Source of the DNA: Cheilinus undulatus
Lineage: Eukaryota > Chordata > Actinopteri > Labriformes > Labridae
Length of the DNA stretch: 64,000 bases
Assembly (NCBI RefSeq): GCF_018320785.1
Contig: NC_054876.1
Span: 20,172,212 to 20,236,211, forward strand
Reading direction: 5' to 3'
Shown here: positions 24,621 through 37,181 of the stretch, piece after piece
Numbering within the stretch: position 1 is the first letter of the stretch
Layout of the letters: each line of letters opens with the position of its first letter
Made by a program: the position numbers and the translations under genes
The notes under the pieces: generated by a model
What the model was told of the DNA's origin: nothing
Database searches by the model: none
The model's input: only the letters and a program-made list of their open reading frames with translations

Positions 24621-27187
24621 TTGAGTGCTGTTGTCAGCCACAAGTTACATTTCAAATGTTAGTTTTAATAAATGTACACGAACATTGATTACATTTACAG
24701 ATTACTTTGTTGTCTTGAAAAAGGAGAAAAGTCAGAGATGTCACTTCAACCAGAATCAGTTTATACTCAGCATAGTACTTGTTTAGGTACCAGTTTTTCA
24801 GGCTCAGCTGTTTCTATTCTGTTTGGTATTTCAACTATCAGCTAAATTGGATGGACATATCACTAGCATACAATATGTTAATGGACAAAGTCATATGAAC
24901 TACAAGTTCAGTGTAGTTCAAACAGTTCTTCAATCGCTAGTTCCAAATATGTCCCTTTTAGCAGTTCAACTGACTTCTTTAGTAGCCTCCCTTCACTTAT
25001 TTCTTGTATAACAACATAGCGCAAGACACCTCATGTTATGTTAACTTTTCAGATGTAAAAGTCAAAAGATCTCCCCTTATAAAGTCAGCATGCTAATGTT
25101 TAGCTTTGTTGGGGATAACTGGGCTGAATTGTTGTATTGAGAGGAACTTCAGTGATCGGCAACCAAAATAAGTGGTAAAAGATAAATTCAAAGTATTTCT
25201 GAATTATAAGGTTTTGACCTCTTGGGATCCTAAGAGTTTGTATAAATATTTTAGTGCGCTATGCTGTCAGGAAAAATTATTCAACTTGGACTCCCAAATC
25301 TAAAGTGAGAGGCAATCCAAAGCTTGGTCCAAAGGGAAGCAACTGAACTCCTTTCAGGTTCTTGAAGATGTTTCATCTCTTCTCCAAAAGGCTTCTTGCA
25401 CTATAGAAGTGACTGGGGTCAGGGCTAGAAATATAGCCTCTGAGAACTGAAGTAACCTTTTGGTAGGGGGGCGAAATGTCTTCAAAACCATGATCAAGTC
25501 CAGCTGCCCTCCTTCAGGCCAAGCTTTGGATAACTATGACCTGGATGAAGGAGAATCTACACAGACGTGATGGGCAATGCATTCACAAGACAAATAAACC
25601 AGGGCTTTAGTTTTTTTCTTGGAAATAGCTGATGCACAAGAGTCCTCCTTTAATACTAATGTAATGAAACCTATAGTCCTTGACTTGTATTCTTTTGGAC
25701 CCCATTACACTCCCATGACCCTTTAGCAGCACCTCTACAGAAGACAGCTCCTCTACATTTCTGTTGCATGAGTCCTGTGGGGTACAGCTTGCTGAAGTTC
25801 TTTGTATTGCAGGTTCATTTCATTAATAAAAGTTTCAGCCTATACTTTTGAATTCAACGTTTGTCAAGTACAAGGTTATTTGTAAGGCAATATTTGACAC
25901 ACTTAAAGACCCTCCTGTTAGGTCATTGTCTGACTTGTTTACAGTTGGGTATCTCAATGATCTTAGTGACTGTACGTCTTTAGAGGCCAGTCAGTAATAA
26001 CACATTAATAATTCAAATGTCTGTGTTCTCATTATTGCAATACAGTACCAAGTGTATTGGTCCACAGAGGGCTAATTACATTGTTTTGTTCCCTAAAGTT
26101 AATTGGGCACATAAAGAAAACATGTCTAATGTCTTGTGAAGTTTAGAAAACTTTACCTTGGTTTCCAGGTAAAAGTTTTTGTGTTTTCTTTTTCTGATAC
26201 TTTGTGGAAGGAATCCACGAGTACACAGCAGCAATGTGAGTACAGTTATAATCTTGTACTATTAAGTGATTGAGAAACAAGCAGTAGACTGCTATAAATG
26301 AATTTCTAATTTGATTATTTTAAGTGTAACAATAAAACCTATGCGATCCAAGTAAAGAGATACTTAACCAATTTCTATATGACCTGATGATACTTTGCAC
26401 ATTGAAAATTAGTTTTTTCTTTTTCAATCAGAAAATTTCCTTTGGGCTTGATTTTGTTAAAATAACATCCTCATTTAAAATGATCACAATGCCTTTTTAA
26501 TACACACACTGTAAATATTAGAAGCAGTGGGAGCATTTTTACAGCATCCATCTTTAATCATTGTTCGAATTCAAACATTATAAACACATATTAACCATGA
26601 TGCAATCAGTCAAAAGAAAATAGAATAAACAAGGGGAGGCAAAATTTTAAGAAACTTAAAAAATATATATAGTGTAAAGCAATTTTACAGTCAAATCCCA
26701 GTGCTTCAAAATAAAAATAAGGCAAAGCTATAAGGCAAAATATCTACAAAACAATAGCAACATAATTATAATAATGATAATAATAATAATAATACTATTT
26801 TTTTTTCTCTTAAACTGATGATAAATTGTACGATGAAGTGGGTGAATCTTGAATCATTTCTTCTACGGCTGCTGGCTCTATATTTAAATGCTGAGAGCTG
26901 GAATTTAGCTGTGGAAAGATTGTTACACAATTATTTCACACAAATGAACAAGGTCACTTCTGTGCTATCATTCTAGTTTTTAAGCAGCTTTTAAACAAAA
27001 ACATGTTACTTCATGTCTTTAAGAACCACAAAGAAAGAGCGATCAGTAAAATATTAAAACTCGAGAACCAGTCACATTTTATCTGCATTCTTTTTCAGTC
27101 TTCTCTCAATCTTTACAAAACTATTACAAATTTAAATATCATTATACTAGACATAAAAAATAAATAATCTACTCAAAAATCTTCCAC
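24621..27187. other. Spacer and probable PPME1 3' untranslated region
   Basis: On the minus strand PPME1 ends at 27188, so its 3' untranslated part must run leftward from there. A possible minus-strand ATTAAA poly(A) signal is at 26552-26557. At 25.30-25.56 kb lies a dispersed repeat with GAACTCCTTTCAGGTTCTTG and ACCTGGATGAAGGAGAA words familiar from many fish transcripts, perhaps the tail of a LINE or Penelope-like element. The class is uncertain. Confidence 0.35.
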
Positions 27188-30100
27188 CTACCACAGGTAT
27201 CCTTCTTTGAACTCAGTAAATTTGTGCCGGACCATAAATGTTGCTAGAGCGTCTGCTACCTGGAACAGATGAAAGAACAGAAGCTTAGAAGAGAAGCAAT
27301 GCACTCCATCCTGACAAATAAACAAACAAAAACAAGGCAGGTAAACTACATCATATATGGTGCAACAGGGAAAACCTTTTAAGTGCTTTATTTATTTGTT
27401 AAGTTACAGTTTGTTTGTTTGTTTATTTTTTTTTTAAGAAGGAATCTGAATAAAAAGCTTTTTGGGATTATTACAGTGAAAGGCAACACACCATGATGGC
27501 ACTACCTGAGTCAAGAAAGGCTGAAGTATCAACATGCATCAATTTAAAAGTCGTCATAGAACATACATCTCAGTGTAAGTTCAGAGACAGAAGCCTTACT
27601 TTTTCAGGTGCATCTTCATGGACTGCATGACCGCACTGAGGGAGGACCTGCATCTGAAACTTCCCTGCGGAAAATCAGTGAGGATTTCAAAAGAATGCAT
27701 TTATCCTGTGACAAAAACCCAAAAGCAGTGGAAAAATGCTGAAAACGGTCAAAGGTGCGTGTTACCTTGCATTTGTCCAATAGTAAGGTCTTTGTCAAGC
27801 CTGTCCACTCCTGTACAATGGATGAGGTTAAGTGTGAAATTGTGCAGTGGATGGTAAAATAGCTTGGAATAAAACTGGAGTCATTTTTATTCATCCACAT
27901 TCTTTCATCCTAACTAGCAGAGTGAGGAACTAAAATTTCTTTGAAGCTGCCTACCCGCAAGCTTTTAGTGTTTAAAATGCTAACTAATGATATTAGCTCA
28001 CTGAGAGACTGAGCAGATCTCACCTGCAAGCAGAAGCAGTTTTGGTACAGGACAGGTGAGAAAGAGTGCAGACAGGCCTCTGAACCAGCCCTCCCAGTAC
28101 TTCTCTGTCTTTGACAGCTCCACTCTCCAGGTGAAGACGCTTTCCTTTTTAACCTGTGTGGAAGAAAGTAAACTTTTTAGTTACCTGTCAATCAAACACA
28201 AACACAGAGACTGTAATCAGTGTTGCATTATAGAAAAAAAAAAGGTATAACCTCTTGGTCATCCTCTTTCATCCTTTTCTTGTTTGATTCTTCTTCTGCC
28301 TCTTCATCTTCTTCCTCTTCTATTATACCTTCACCTATGCTATTAGATACACCTGGACTGCTGGTGGATTCCTCACATCTGGCAATATCAGATGAGAAAA
28401 TAAGCAGATGATACACAACCCATAACATCATAGACAAAACCATGCATGCGCATGTGAGAAACAGAGCTGACATACTTTTTCACCTGGCCTCCCATTGACA
28501 CTCGAGCTGATTCGGTGTTTCGGATCTGTCCGCTCTTCACGCTGAAAGCAGAGAAAGAGAAAAGTTCAATACACTGTGTGTACAAAAAGTTCACCTGCAG
28601 GTTAAAATTACAAACATGGTTTCATGGTTGATAGCTGTAAATACAGCTCTTGGTTCATTTAGCCCATAACAATCAGTTCAACTATTTTGAACCATGTTAA
28701 CTTTGCTTTATTACAGCTTCTCTAATCTCACAGCATCCCCAGCTCCTATACCTACCTCCACTCAATGGCATTCTCCAGAGATTTAAATGTCTTTGGCCGA
28801 CTTCTGAGAAAATTCTGCATACTATTCAAAGCATCCATCGCAGTACCTGAATGCAAGTCACATCATTTTTAGTCATTAATAAACCAAGGAACACAAAACA
28901 GATCTTGTCATTTCATATGGCTTAAGAAGTTTTAAACCAATAGACCCCCCCAAAAAAACCCAAAAAATTATTTATACAAAATATCCACGCCCCTTTGAGA
29001 AGCTTAAGCACTAACCCTCTACAACGTCAATGACACAGAGGCCCAGCAGGGATGGTATATGATTGGCAGCTGCTGTGTGAACTGCAATGGCTCCACCCAT
29101 GCTGTGTCCAATAATCATGATTGGAGGGAGGTTCTCGCCGTAGAGGACCTCCACCACTTTTCCAATATCCCTTTAAAAAGAGAAGGCAAAAGTATCCTGT
29201 TAACCTCGTTAACCTGGTGTTTCTGTTAATATTCAACCAACAGATCCCAAAAGATGTTTACAAAAAGCCTTATCAGTTCTAACAGTCTGAATGTCACAAA
29301 GTAACTTACTTGGCCATTGTATCTGCAGAGAGATCATCAGGATTTTTCACTTTGGTGTCACCTGCACGTGACAAAAGAGACAGAAAATTCAATACCAGTT
29401 CTAGCTACGTTTCCTTATGTGCAAAAAATGGTATATATTTGTCATCTTGTAGTGAGAAATTTAATTTTTAGTGGTAATTTAAAGATGAAAATTCTTATGA
29501 GGTATTTCAGTTATTTTGAGAATAATTAGGGATGTACGATACTATCAGCCTGATATTGGAATTGGCAGACATTAGCCAAATATCGGTTCCAACAGATGTC
29601 AAAATTTCTGCCAATATTTACATCCAATATTTTGGCCGTGAATATCAGCACATATCAACAGTAAAATTTGGCCATGTATACTAATAAATTAGTAGCGTTT
29701 TAAGCTGGACCGGACCTATGTAAGTTGAGGTCTTTTTCTCTATTCATCCTCATTCTTTAAACCTTTAAGTTGTTTCTTTTTTCATTCTCAAACCTCAAAT
29801 TGTGTTCAAAGGACTGAATTTTTAGTTTTGTGAAAAATATTTAAATATCGGTATCAATATTGGAAAAAATGAATCTGTAAATATCATATCGTGTATCCCT
29901 AATATTCAATATTTTCTGTAAAAAAAAAAATTATTAATTTATGATTATGTATTAACTATTACAGAATTCACCTATGACACAAAGACCAAAGTATCTTTTG
30001 AATAAAGCAGTTTTTAGTTTCTATTTTACATAAACTGCATTAGATTTTACATTAGAATAAGACAGAACCTTAAAATGTCTTTTTGTGCTCACCTAGAGAA

Positions 30101-32944
30101 TAGAGAATCGAGACTGACCAAATGGAAAATTAATTATCAATCACAACATTTCTCAACCTTTTTTATCTGGAAGTACCCTTGAAAATTTTGAAAAATCTCA
30201 AGTCATCACAGTCAAAATCTCTTGATAATTAAACTGACATTTGACGTCCCTATGACTACTTTGGAATTTGTGCATTAACAGAATTAGCAAGACAAATAGG
30301 AGCAATCTCTTAAAACAATTAAAAAGACAATATTTTCACAAAATTGCCATTGAAATGTTTTGGCACACCTGCCAAATTAGGGAAAAATGAAATGCATGCT
30401 TCTCGCGCAGTGTGTACTGTGGTAACCCTACTCATTTGCTGACCCTGACAATGACATGATATCAGGAAAAGGGCATTTAAGACCATTTTGATAATTTATG
30501 ATGGGATAGCTAACAATCAGTATATTGATGCATATTCAAGCCATGGCATCCTGTTTGAGAAAGGATGAACTATCACAACCCACGTAACCTAAACTATTCA
30601 TACTACCCGTTTACCTAAAAAAGTGTGTTTTGAAACAAACTGTATCTACCATGAGCACGAAGGTCCATAGCCACCACCCTGCAGTTGATCCTGCTACAAA
30701 TGACGGCCTACAAAGACAAAAAAGAAACCATTTCGATCTAACAAAAACAAATTCTGAAAAGAAACTGCAGCCTCTTCATTTTCAGCACTTTTAGGTATCC
30801 TTTTCAAAATAATATCTACTCAAAAAATCAACAAGATTCTGTAATAGCTGCAGTACTTACAGTGAACACTGCCCAGGAGAGAGCTGAGTGTCCCCCTCCA
30901 TGGAGCAGGAGCAGCACAGGGCCATGAGCTCCACTGCAATAAATTCTGAAAATGTTCAGTGTAGTTAAAGAAATAAATGCTGAAGCTGTGTGAAAGTCAA
31001 ATTTGCTATAGCACGAATTAAAATAAACAATGTCTTAAGCACTCTGAATTTCCTTGTTGCTAAAATGTGGTGTACAAATATAAGTAAAGAAATACTGCAC
31101 CTTCTGTGATTTGAAAAAAGCAATAGGACATGTCGCTATTTAATCTAATTTTGGATTAATTTCCCAACGTTAATTCAGGCCGAAGTTATTTTCTGTTGAA
31201 AAGGATATATCTTTTCCATTTTCATTCTCCACTTCAACATCCTCCATGGTTTCAAAGTACTGACTCCAGGGTAGGGGGGAGAAATCCCTCTTACGTCCAG
31301 GTCTGTGAGCAGAAAATAAAATAAAAAGCACTATCAACATGATTTTAATGTGAAGAGAACAAACTTGTCTTTTACTGTAACTTTTTCCTGGACAACACTT
31401 ATAACACTGCGCAGAAAAACTTGTAAGTGAAAAAATGAGCTACGTATAGGGCTGAACGATTTGCAAAAAACATCTAATTGCGATTATTTCCCCAAATATT
31501 GTATTTGTGATTAATATGCAATCATTCTTAGGTTAATCTTAAGTATTTTTCGACAAATTCAAGCAATAAATAATTCCATAAATAAGACCATGTGTATTGA
31601 AAACAATTAAATTATTCCAGAAGCAATTAATCCATGGTAGCATGACTCTGAATATGAGAGTGCAACAAGCTTTAAGCTGTAAAGGAGGCGGCTGGGGTGG
31701 GGGAGGTGAGGCTGGCAACCAGCTGATCGCAGCTGGGGTATGACTTTAATGAAGTAACGCAAGGCTTCATCAGTTTTAGATAGAATAAGATAGCTATTTT
31801 TGCTGGTATTGCAAATGTGATGTCATTTCCTTTCTTTAAGGGCATTATCATTTTTATGTCACTCATTTTGATTAAGAAAAATATACATAAAACACAAGAA
31901 GGAGGATTTTTGTAAACCATTATAAAAGAAATTGACACTTGAATGTTTGCATAATGTGCCTAAAATCAATGCAGCTGCAAAGAATTTATTTATTAAACTG
32001 GAATTTGAAACATTTCAAGTTAAAGAAATATTGCAACTTGTGCGATTTGAAAATTGCAGCAGACCATATTGCAATTTAATCTAATTTGCGATTAATTGCC
32101 CAGCCCTAGCTAGGAATAATGTTCAGATTTTTGCAAAAAATCATTTACTAAATTTAATAAAACATTACTCAACATTGCCACTATTTCAGTATTTACTCTT
32201 TTCCTGTGTCTTTTCTTCATTAATCATATCACTTCATGTACAGAGATTAGACTAGATTTATTTTAAAGCTCTATAGCTGCAGGCTTACAATCTTAAAGCT
32301 GAACATAAAACTCTACAAATGCAACACTTTAAATGTGCATGTGAAATCTGTACACCTCTCACAAGAGCGACAGCATGTAAATACAGTTGTGACATGATTT
32401 TATAAACAAGACAACAAGGGCTACCTGAGCGTAGACAAACCCCACCGCTGATCCTGTCCTCTGATTAAGGTTTTACCTTTCTTTTTGCAGACTTCGTCAA
32501 ATCAAGACTAAAACCATTCAAACACTGCAAATGTTGTGACATGAATATGACACAGTACCATTGCATACTGCCGTAATTACACTCATGTCTCGGTGAAAAT
32601 AACATTTATTATGCTCAAAGCAGCTAGTAAACAATCATGTTATAAACATTTTATAACATTATGGCCAAATGTTCAGAAATCTAGTGGAACAGCTAGCATA
32701 ACAAGCTAACGCGATCAACTGTGCTGTCCTTATTGAGCTGTTATGATAACACTATAAATCAAACAGACTGGATAACAAATGTCGCCTATGTTAACATCAT
32801 AATATGTTGCATTTGATGGCCAGCGGGGTTAATATGATGCTCGACGCTAGCTTCTCACCCCATTTTCATCTTGGATCCGGACTGGAAGCCTCCAGCCATA
32901 GGAGGTCTGGAGGCTAACAGGTTTAAATGCAGCTGCTTCTCCAT
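27188..32944 (-). CDS. PPME1: Protein phosphatase methylesterase 1
   Basis: Removes the methyl ester from the C-terminal Leu of the PP2A catalytic subunit. Thirteen coding exons (5' to 3'): 32859-32944, 31209-31302, 30861-30953, 30650-30707, 29310-29361, 29016-29170, 28756-28846, 28476-28541, 28252-28378, 28024-28153, 27766-27810, 27600-27664, 27188-27259. They sum to 1,134 nt, 377 residues; human has 386. Visible marks are RDFSPLPWSQYFE near the N terminus, HGGGHSALSW (oxyanion loop), IIGHSMGGAIAVHTA with the nucleophile Ser near 150, LCVIDVVEG with the probable acid, an acidic loop EGIIEEEEDEEAEEE, and QCGHAVHEDAP with the catalytic His near 345. The extreme C terminus (EFKEGYLW) differs from the human ending. 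Intron 2 is AT-AC. The identification is secure; the last exon is less so. Confidence 0.95.
29526..29902. mobile_element. Short non-autonomous DNA transposon in a PPME1 intron
   Basis: The left end TTAGGGATGTACGATA and the inverted right end TTAGGGATACACGATA match at 14 of 16 positions. The 377 bp interior is AT-rich and non-coding. Termini of this kind belong to fish MITEs usually placed in the hAT group. A clear target duplication was not found. Confidence 0.7.
30954..31208 (-). other. PPME1: U12-type AT-AC intron of PPME1 (intron 2)
   Basis: The donor is GAT/ATATCCTTTT, an exact match to the U12 consensus. The acceptor is CACTGAAC/ATTTTCAG, with a branch-point-like TTCTTTAAC about 10 nt upstream and no polypyrimidine tract. 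Only this AT-AC junction gives the expected protein, GKD-IFRIYCSG; human reads GKDTFRVYKSG. No GT donor fits at the exon end. The intron is 255 bp. Confidence 0.85.
31447..32108. mobile_element. Non-autonomous hAT-like element in PPME1 intron 1
   Basis: The left end is TAGGGCTGAACGATTTG, and the inverted right end is TAGGGCTGGGCAATTAA. Flanks GCTACGTA and GCTAGGAA match at 6 of 8 positions, which fits an aged 8 bp duplication. No transposase is visible. It inserts between exons 1 and 2 without touching splice sites. Confidence 0.75.
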
Positions 32945-33110
32945 GTTGTCGAAACCGGTGCCGGTGTCTGTCAGGATCTGTTTAACGTCTCCTGCCCTCT
33001 ATTTCGCAGCATATGATTTTCTTTGACACCTGCAGGGACGTCAGCCGGGCATTGGAGAAATTTTAGCTAGCGCTAGCTAACTACGTCAGTCTGACAAGCT
33101 AAAGGCGGCT
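32945..33110 (-). promoter_or_regulatory. PPME1: PPME1 promoter and leader
   Basis: Directly upstream of the start codon lie two cAMP-response-like half sites (GACGTCA at 33038-33044 and TACGTCA at 33082-33088). Between them is a perfect 18 bp palindrome, TTAGCTAGCGCTAGCTAA (33063-33080). No TATA box is evident. The transcription start cannot be fixed from the sequence. Confidence 0.4.
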
Positions 33111-33779
33111 CGCAGTTTTCTTCTTCTCCTCCTGCATTTTCTGCTTCTGTGATTTTGGGTCGGCCTCTTCTTTGTTTCTTACTGAGGAGGTTGATTTAGA
33201 CCTTTAAATTTGGTACTGCCACCTACTGACAAGTCTCGACAATATCGCCAAACTTTGCAACATCAATGATTGTTCTCACTTAAAAGTTTCCCTCATGCTA
33301 AGTTTATCTTATCTCTTTTTTAAATTGAGCAGATTAAGCCCTTAAAAAAAAATTAATTAGGTAATTATTCCCAGGAAAAGAGACACAACACCATATTTTA
33401 AAGCAGAAGTGAAAAGTACACCACACTAGTTAAACTACACTTTTGAAAGGAAATATTTTACAATATGCAGCAACTCTGTGGCAAAGTGGGCCTAATCTGG
33501 CAAAGATAACGCAGAGAGTCACCCTTACAGCAAGGTAATGTAATCTAATGAAGAATACACACTATGAAACCCTTAGGAAGACCTATAACCAGAGGCAGAA
33601 ACTCTAACTCAGTGGATAACCTCACTCATGGTGCAAATGTGTGCATCAAAAACAACAGCAATCAACCACAAAATAGCAAAAGACCCCCAGGTGGGATCAC
33701 TGAACAACAGGCAACTTACAAACAGAGCAAGGAATTTTTAACACGTCTTTTCCAAACATCCTTGTATTTTTAGGATGCT
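33111..33779. other. Spacer with no recognised gene
   Basis: Lies between the PPME1 promoter and a broken Tc1 copy. Nothing coding is recognised. Confidence 0.35.
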
Positions 33780-34662
33780 TACATTATTTTGACTTGCACA
33801 CAGAAACAAAAACTACCAGGGTCTAAATTATTAGCCCCTTTAGAAGGGACCTTTTGTTGAGCCAAAGCACAAAACACTGTTGTGCAATGATGTGTTTTAA
33901 CTTTGTAATGCTGGCATCTTGTAAAATCAAGTCGAAGCTGAGGGTGATCAGAAGAATCATCAAGAAATCCAAAGAGAGCCACATAGTGCAGAACAAGCCT
34001 TGCAGAGCAAGGAAGAGAAATATTTCAAAGACTCTGGAAAGATACTAGTGAGAAATGTGTCTAAAAACCCCAGAACAACCGCAAAGACACTATCGAATGA
34101 CTTGGACAAGTAAGGAATTGTAGTCTTAAAGAAAACAGTCGCTACAACCCTGAACAGGAGGTTGCAGACCAAGAAAAACTCCACTTCATCCGGTGGTCTG
34201 GGACTGGGAATCATAAAGGTGGAATGAATCATGAAGAAACAACCCAAAACATGCTTGGCTCCCGGTGAAGAACTACTTCCAGAGACCAAAAGGAAAATTA
34301 TTTAAAGGCCTGCTCAAAGCCCTGACTTGAATCTCATTGAATCCCTGCTTGAAGATGAAACCTTTTGAAAATAATTAAACTGGTAACCAGAAGAAAGAGG
34401 CAGAACAGTAAACTTGAAAGCTAGTCAGTGCTTTGAATTACATAACAGTGATAACTACTTGTCCAACAAATTTGACTTTAATGACCAACAACTATATTGA
34501 TACATGCAAAATGTTTATGAAAAGATTCCAAATAAGTGTTATTAATTATTTGTATTAGAAGGTGATTGGTATTTCATTGAATATTACTTTTTTAACGACT
34601 GTTTGAGAAGTGAGAGAGTTTGAGAATTTATAATCTGGGCAAGCAATAATTTTGAACACAAG
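33780..34662 (+). mobile_element. Degenerate Tc1/mariner transposon
   Basis: Plus-strand frames give RARKRNISKTLERY then VRNVSKNPRTTAKTLSNDL (helix-turn-helix region) and, after a gap, PAQSPDLNLIESL, the Tc1 motif before the last catalytic acidic residue. The central catalytic block is missing and several stops interrupt the frame, so it is dead. Possible inverted ends are GGGTCTAAATTATTAGCCCC on the left and the related GCAATAATTTTGAACAC on the right. Boundaries are approximate. Confidence 0.7.
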
Positions 34663-35640
34663 GTGGCACCATTACATTTGTTACCTAAAGTTTATCATTG
34701 GTATTTAGTGTTTAGAGATCCTCTTCATACTCATCATGATAAAGCTCTTCCAGCTTCAGAAAATTATCACAAGATAAATTTCTACCACACTGAGATACAT
34801 CATGGGAAGTGTTGTCTTAAAATCACAAAAGGAGAGAAAATCAGTCTGTTTTAGCTGCTGTTCATCAAACCCAACCTTAAAAACATCTTGAAGACCTTAT
34901 TTCATGTGGACAAAACGTTTTAATTGTGGCCTTCTGGGAGATCTCCAATGCCTGAAACACTGATAAACACTTCTAATGATAGACTAATTGCAGTTATATT
35001 TTGACACTATCACACTGAAATTCAGTTTCACCCAGCGACTGAAAGTTACATAAGGATAAATGTTGTAACAGCTGGCTTTCTGCAGATACAGGCATGTTAA
35101 TTTGATTGTTAGAGATACAATAGAGGGCAGGAAGAGGTGAAAGTGTTGGTCAAATGTGATTCAGCATTAATTGCTGGATCAAAGATGCCTTCAGTGATTA
35201 GTGTGCTGTGACAATAGTCTAATCCAACTATTTACACAATTGTAGCAGCAGCTGCTATGGTCCAAACTTTGAGAGCAATAGCTGTCAGTCAGGGTGTCTC
35301 TGACTAAGCATTTTCACGGCTGACTCTGATTGGTCAGATTTTTCCTTGTCATAGGTCTTTTTTCCCTCTCTCTTACTGATCTATATTCTCATTTTCAACA
35401 TTAGAAATAAAAAAGAGAATTCAACTTTTTATCATAGAACTAAAATTACTTTTTTTCTTTGTTAGGGCTTGATCCACGTTTGTCTGCATTATCCTTCTAC
35501 GACCCTGCCTGCACATATGAGGACATTGAGTCCTGGCTTTCCTACAGCAGGATTTCTTCTTTAAGAATTTTTGGGATAAAAAAACAAAACAAAACAAAAA
35601 ACAAACTGTCTGCATTGCCCATTTAAGTTTAAGTAATTCA
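34663..35640. other. Spacer with no recognised gene
   Basis: AT-rich unique-looking sequence between the broken Tc1 copy and an AT-rich degenerate array. I see no gene or element in it. Confidence 0.35.
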
Positions 35641-36400
35641 TTCACAATACTGGGTAAAATTGCTATAAAATTTTCGTTGAATTGTCATGGATATTTTTTG
35701 GGAATATATGTAGGAATTTTTCATGGAAATTTTAGGATATTTTTGAGAGTTTTTATTACAAATTCTTTGCAGTAAAATTTGTTTGTATTTGCATGGAAAA
35801 TCTGGATTCTCTTTTGGATGTTTGGGAGATTGTTTTTGCCATTTTTGTGCTAATTTGGGAAATGTATTTGAAATGTTAGGATATTGTATTTAAGGTTTTT
35901 TTTTTTCTTGAAAATGTTTAGGTATTCTCACTGAAACTTTGAAAATGTATTTTCTCCGTTTTTGGGGTTTGACCGGGAATTTGAATTTGTGATATCCTTT
36001 GAAATTTTTCTAATTTAACGGATTCATCAGGGAGTTTATTGGCATGTTCAGTGGAATTTTCTAACATTTTTCATGGATTCTTGGTGAATTTAATTTCACA
36101 TTTTGGGGGATTTGCTTTGACTTTTGGGAGGAAATTTTTTGACAATTTTCAGCAATTTAAATTGAATTTTTGGGTACATTTTGAAATTAAATGGGTCTTT
36201 ATGATCAAGTTTAACTGAAACATTTCAGGAATATTTGAAGAAATGTTGTAGTTACTTTTTGTGGGGAACTTCAAAGATATATTTAAGATTTTTTTTAAAC
36301 AGAAAATATGGTTAGTTTTTGGAAATTTTAGAGAATTCTTGTTGCTACTGGACTTTAATTTGGTAAAAAGTAAAATATGTTGTTCCATAAATAAATAAAT
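35641..36400. repeat. AT-rich degenerate tandem array
   Basis: Variants of GGAATTTTTCATGGAAATTT and related TTTTGGGA / GGATATTTTT words recur at roughly 25-45 bp steps across 760 bp. The minus-strand 79-codon frame here is low-complexity (Lys/Asn/Ser/Ile-rich) and not a gene. Confidence 0.5.
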
Positions 36401-37181
36401 GTATTTTTAGAGGTGTTTTTGTAGGTGACTATCTTTTATCTATTACAACACTTAGTACTGACCAGAAAGATTCAGGGCTTTTGTGAAAACATTTGGAGCT
36501 TAAGCCCTATCAGCAATCTCGAGACTCTGTCGGTATCAGAAAACATCAAACATGTTTCCTCATACACATCAATCTAAATGGCCGAAGTACAAAACATTCC
36601 CCTATTTCTGGTTCAACTGATTAAACAGCTGTACTCTCCATCTCTACCAATGTCTCCTCTCTTTTTTCCTTTGCAATAACTGCAGTGTAACCATCTGCTG
36701 CTCAATTCTTATCAGCTCTACTTCCATCATAATACACTTGGTTTCAGTCTTCTGTGCACAAACAAGCATGTAAAAAGGTGGCAGGACAAGGAACTGGCAT
36801 AAAATCACACTGGTGATAGTGTTTAGGCCAGATATTGCATGTATGTAGTGCTCATAGCAGCATAGCTATGACATAGATTTGTTGAAGGAGTATAAACCAG
36901 GGTTTACAGCTGAAATCAACCAGGGTGAAGCCTCTACAGCTTATTTTCTACTGTTGAACTGAGACTCCTGAGAAACAGATGGGCAGATGTTACTGTGGGG
37001 GATGTAAGGACCAAGATATGGTGATATTTACGACTGCAGTGTGAATGCTATATGACAAAGGAAATTGAATAAGAATATAAATTATTTTTATTGTGTACCT
37101 TGCTATTTTAACCAATTCTAGTGTGTAGCGGGGTTATGAAACCATCAACAGAGCAGCTGGTGTGTCTGTAAGGCTCAGTGA

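Noticed and set aside
30146-30570. Possible further hAT element (CATTTCTCAACCTTTTTTAT with an opposing TGTTTGAGAAAGGATG)
   Set aside because: The end match is too short and no target duplication is seen, so it is not called as a feature.
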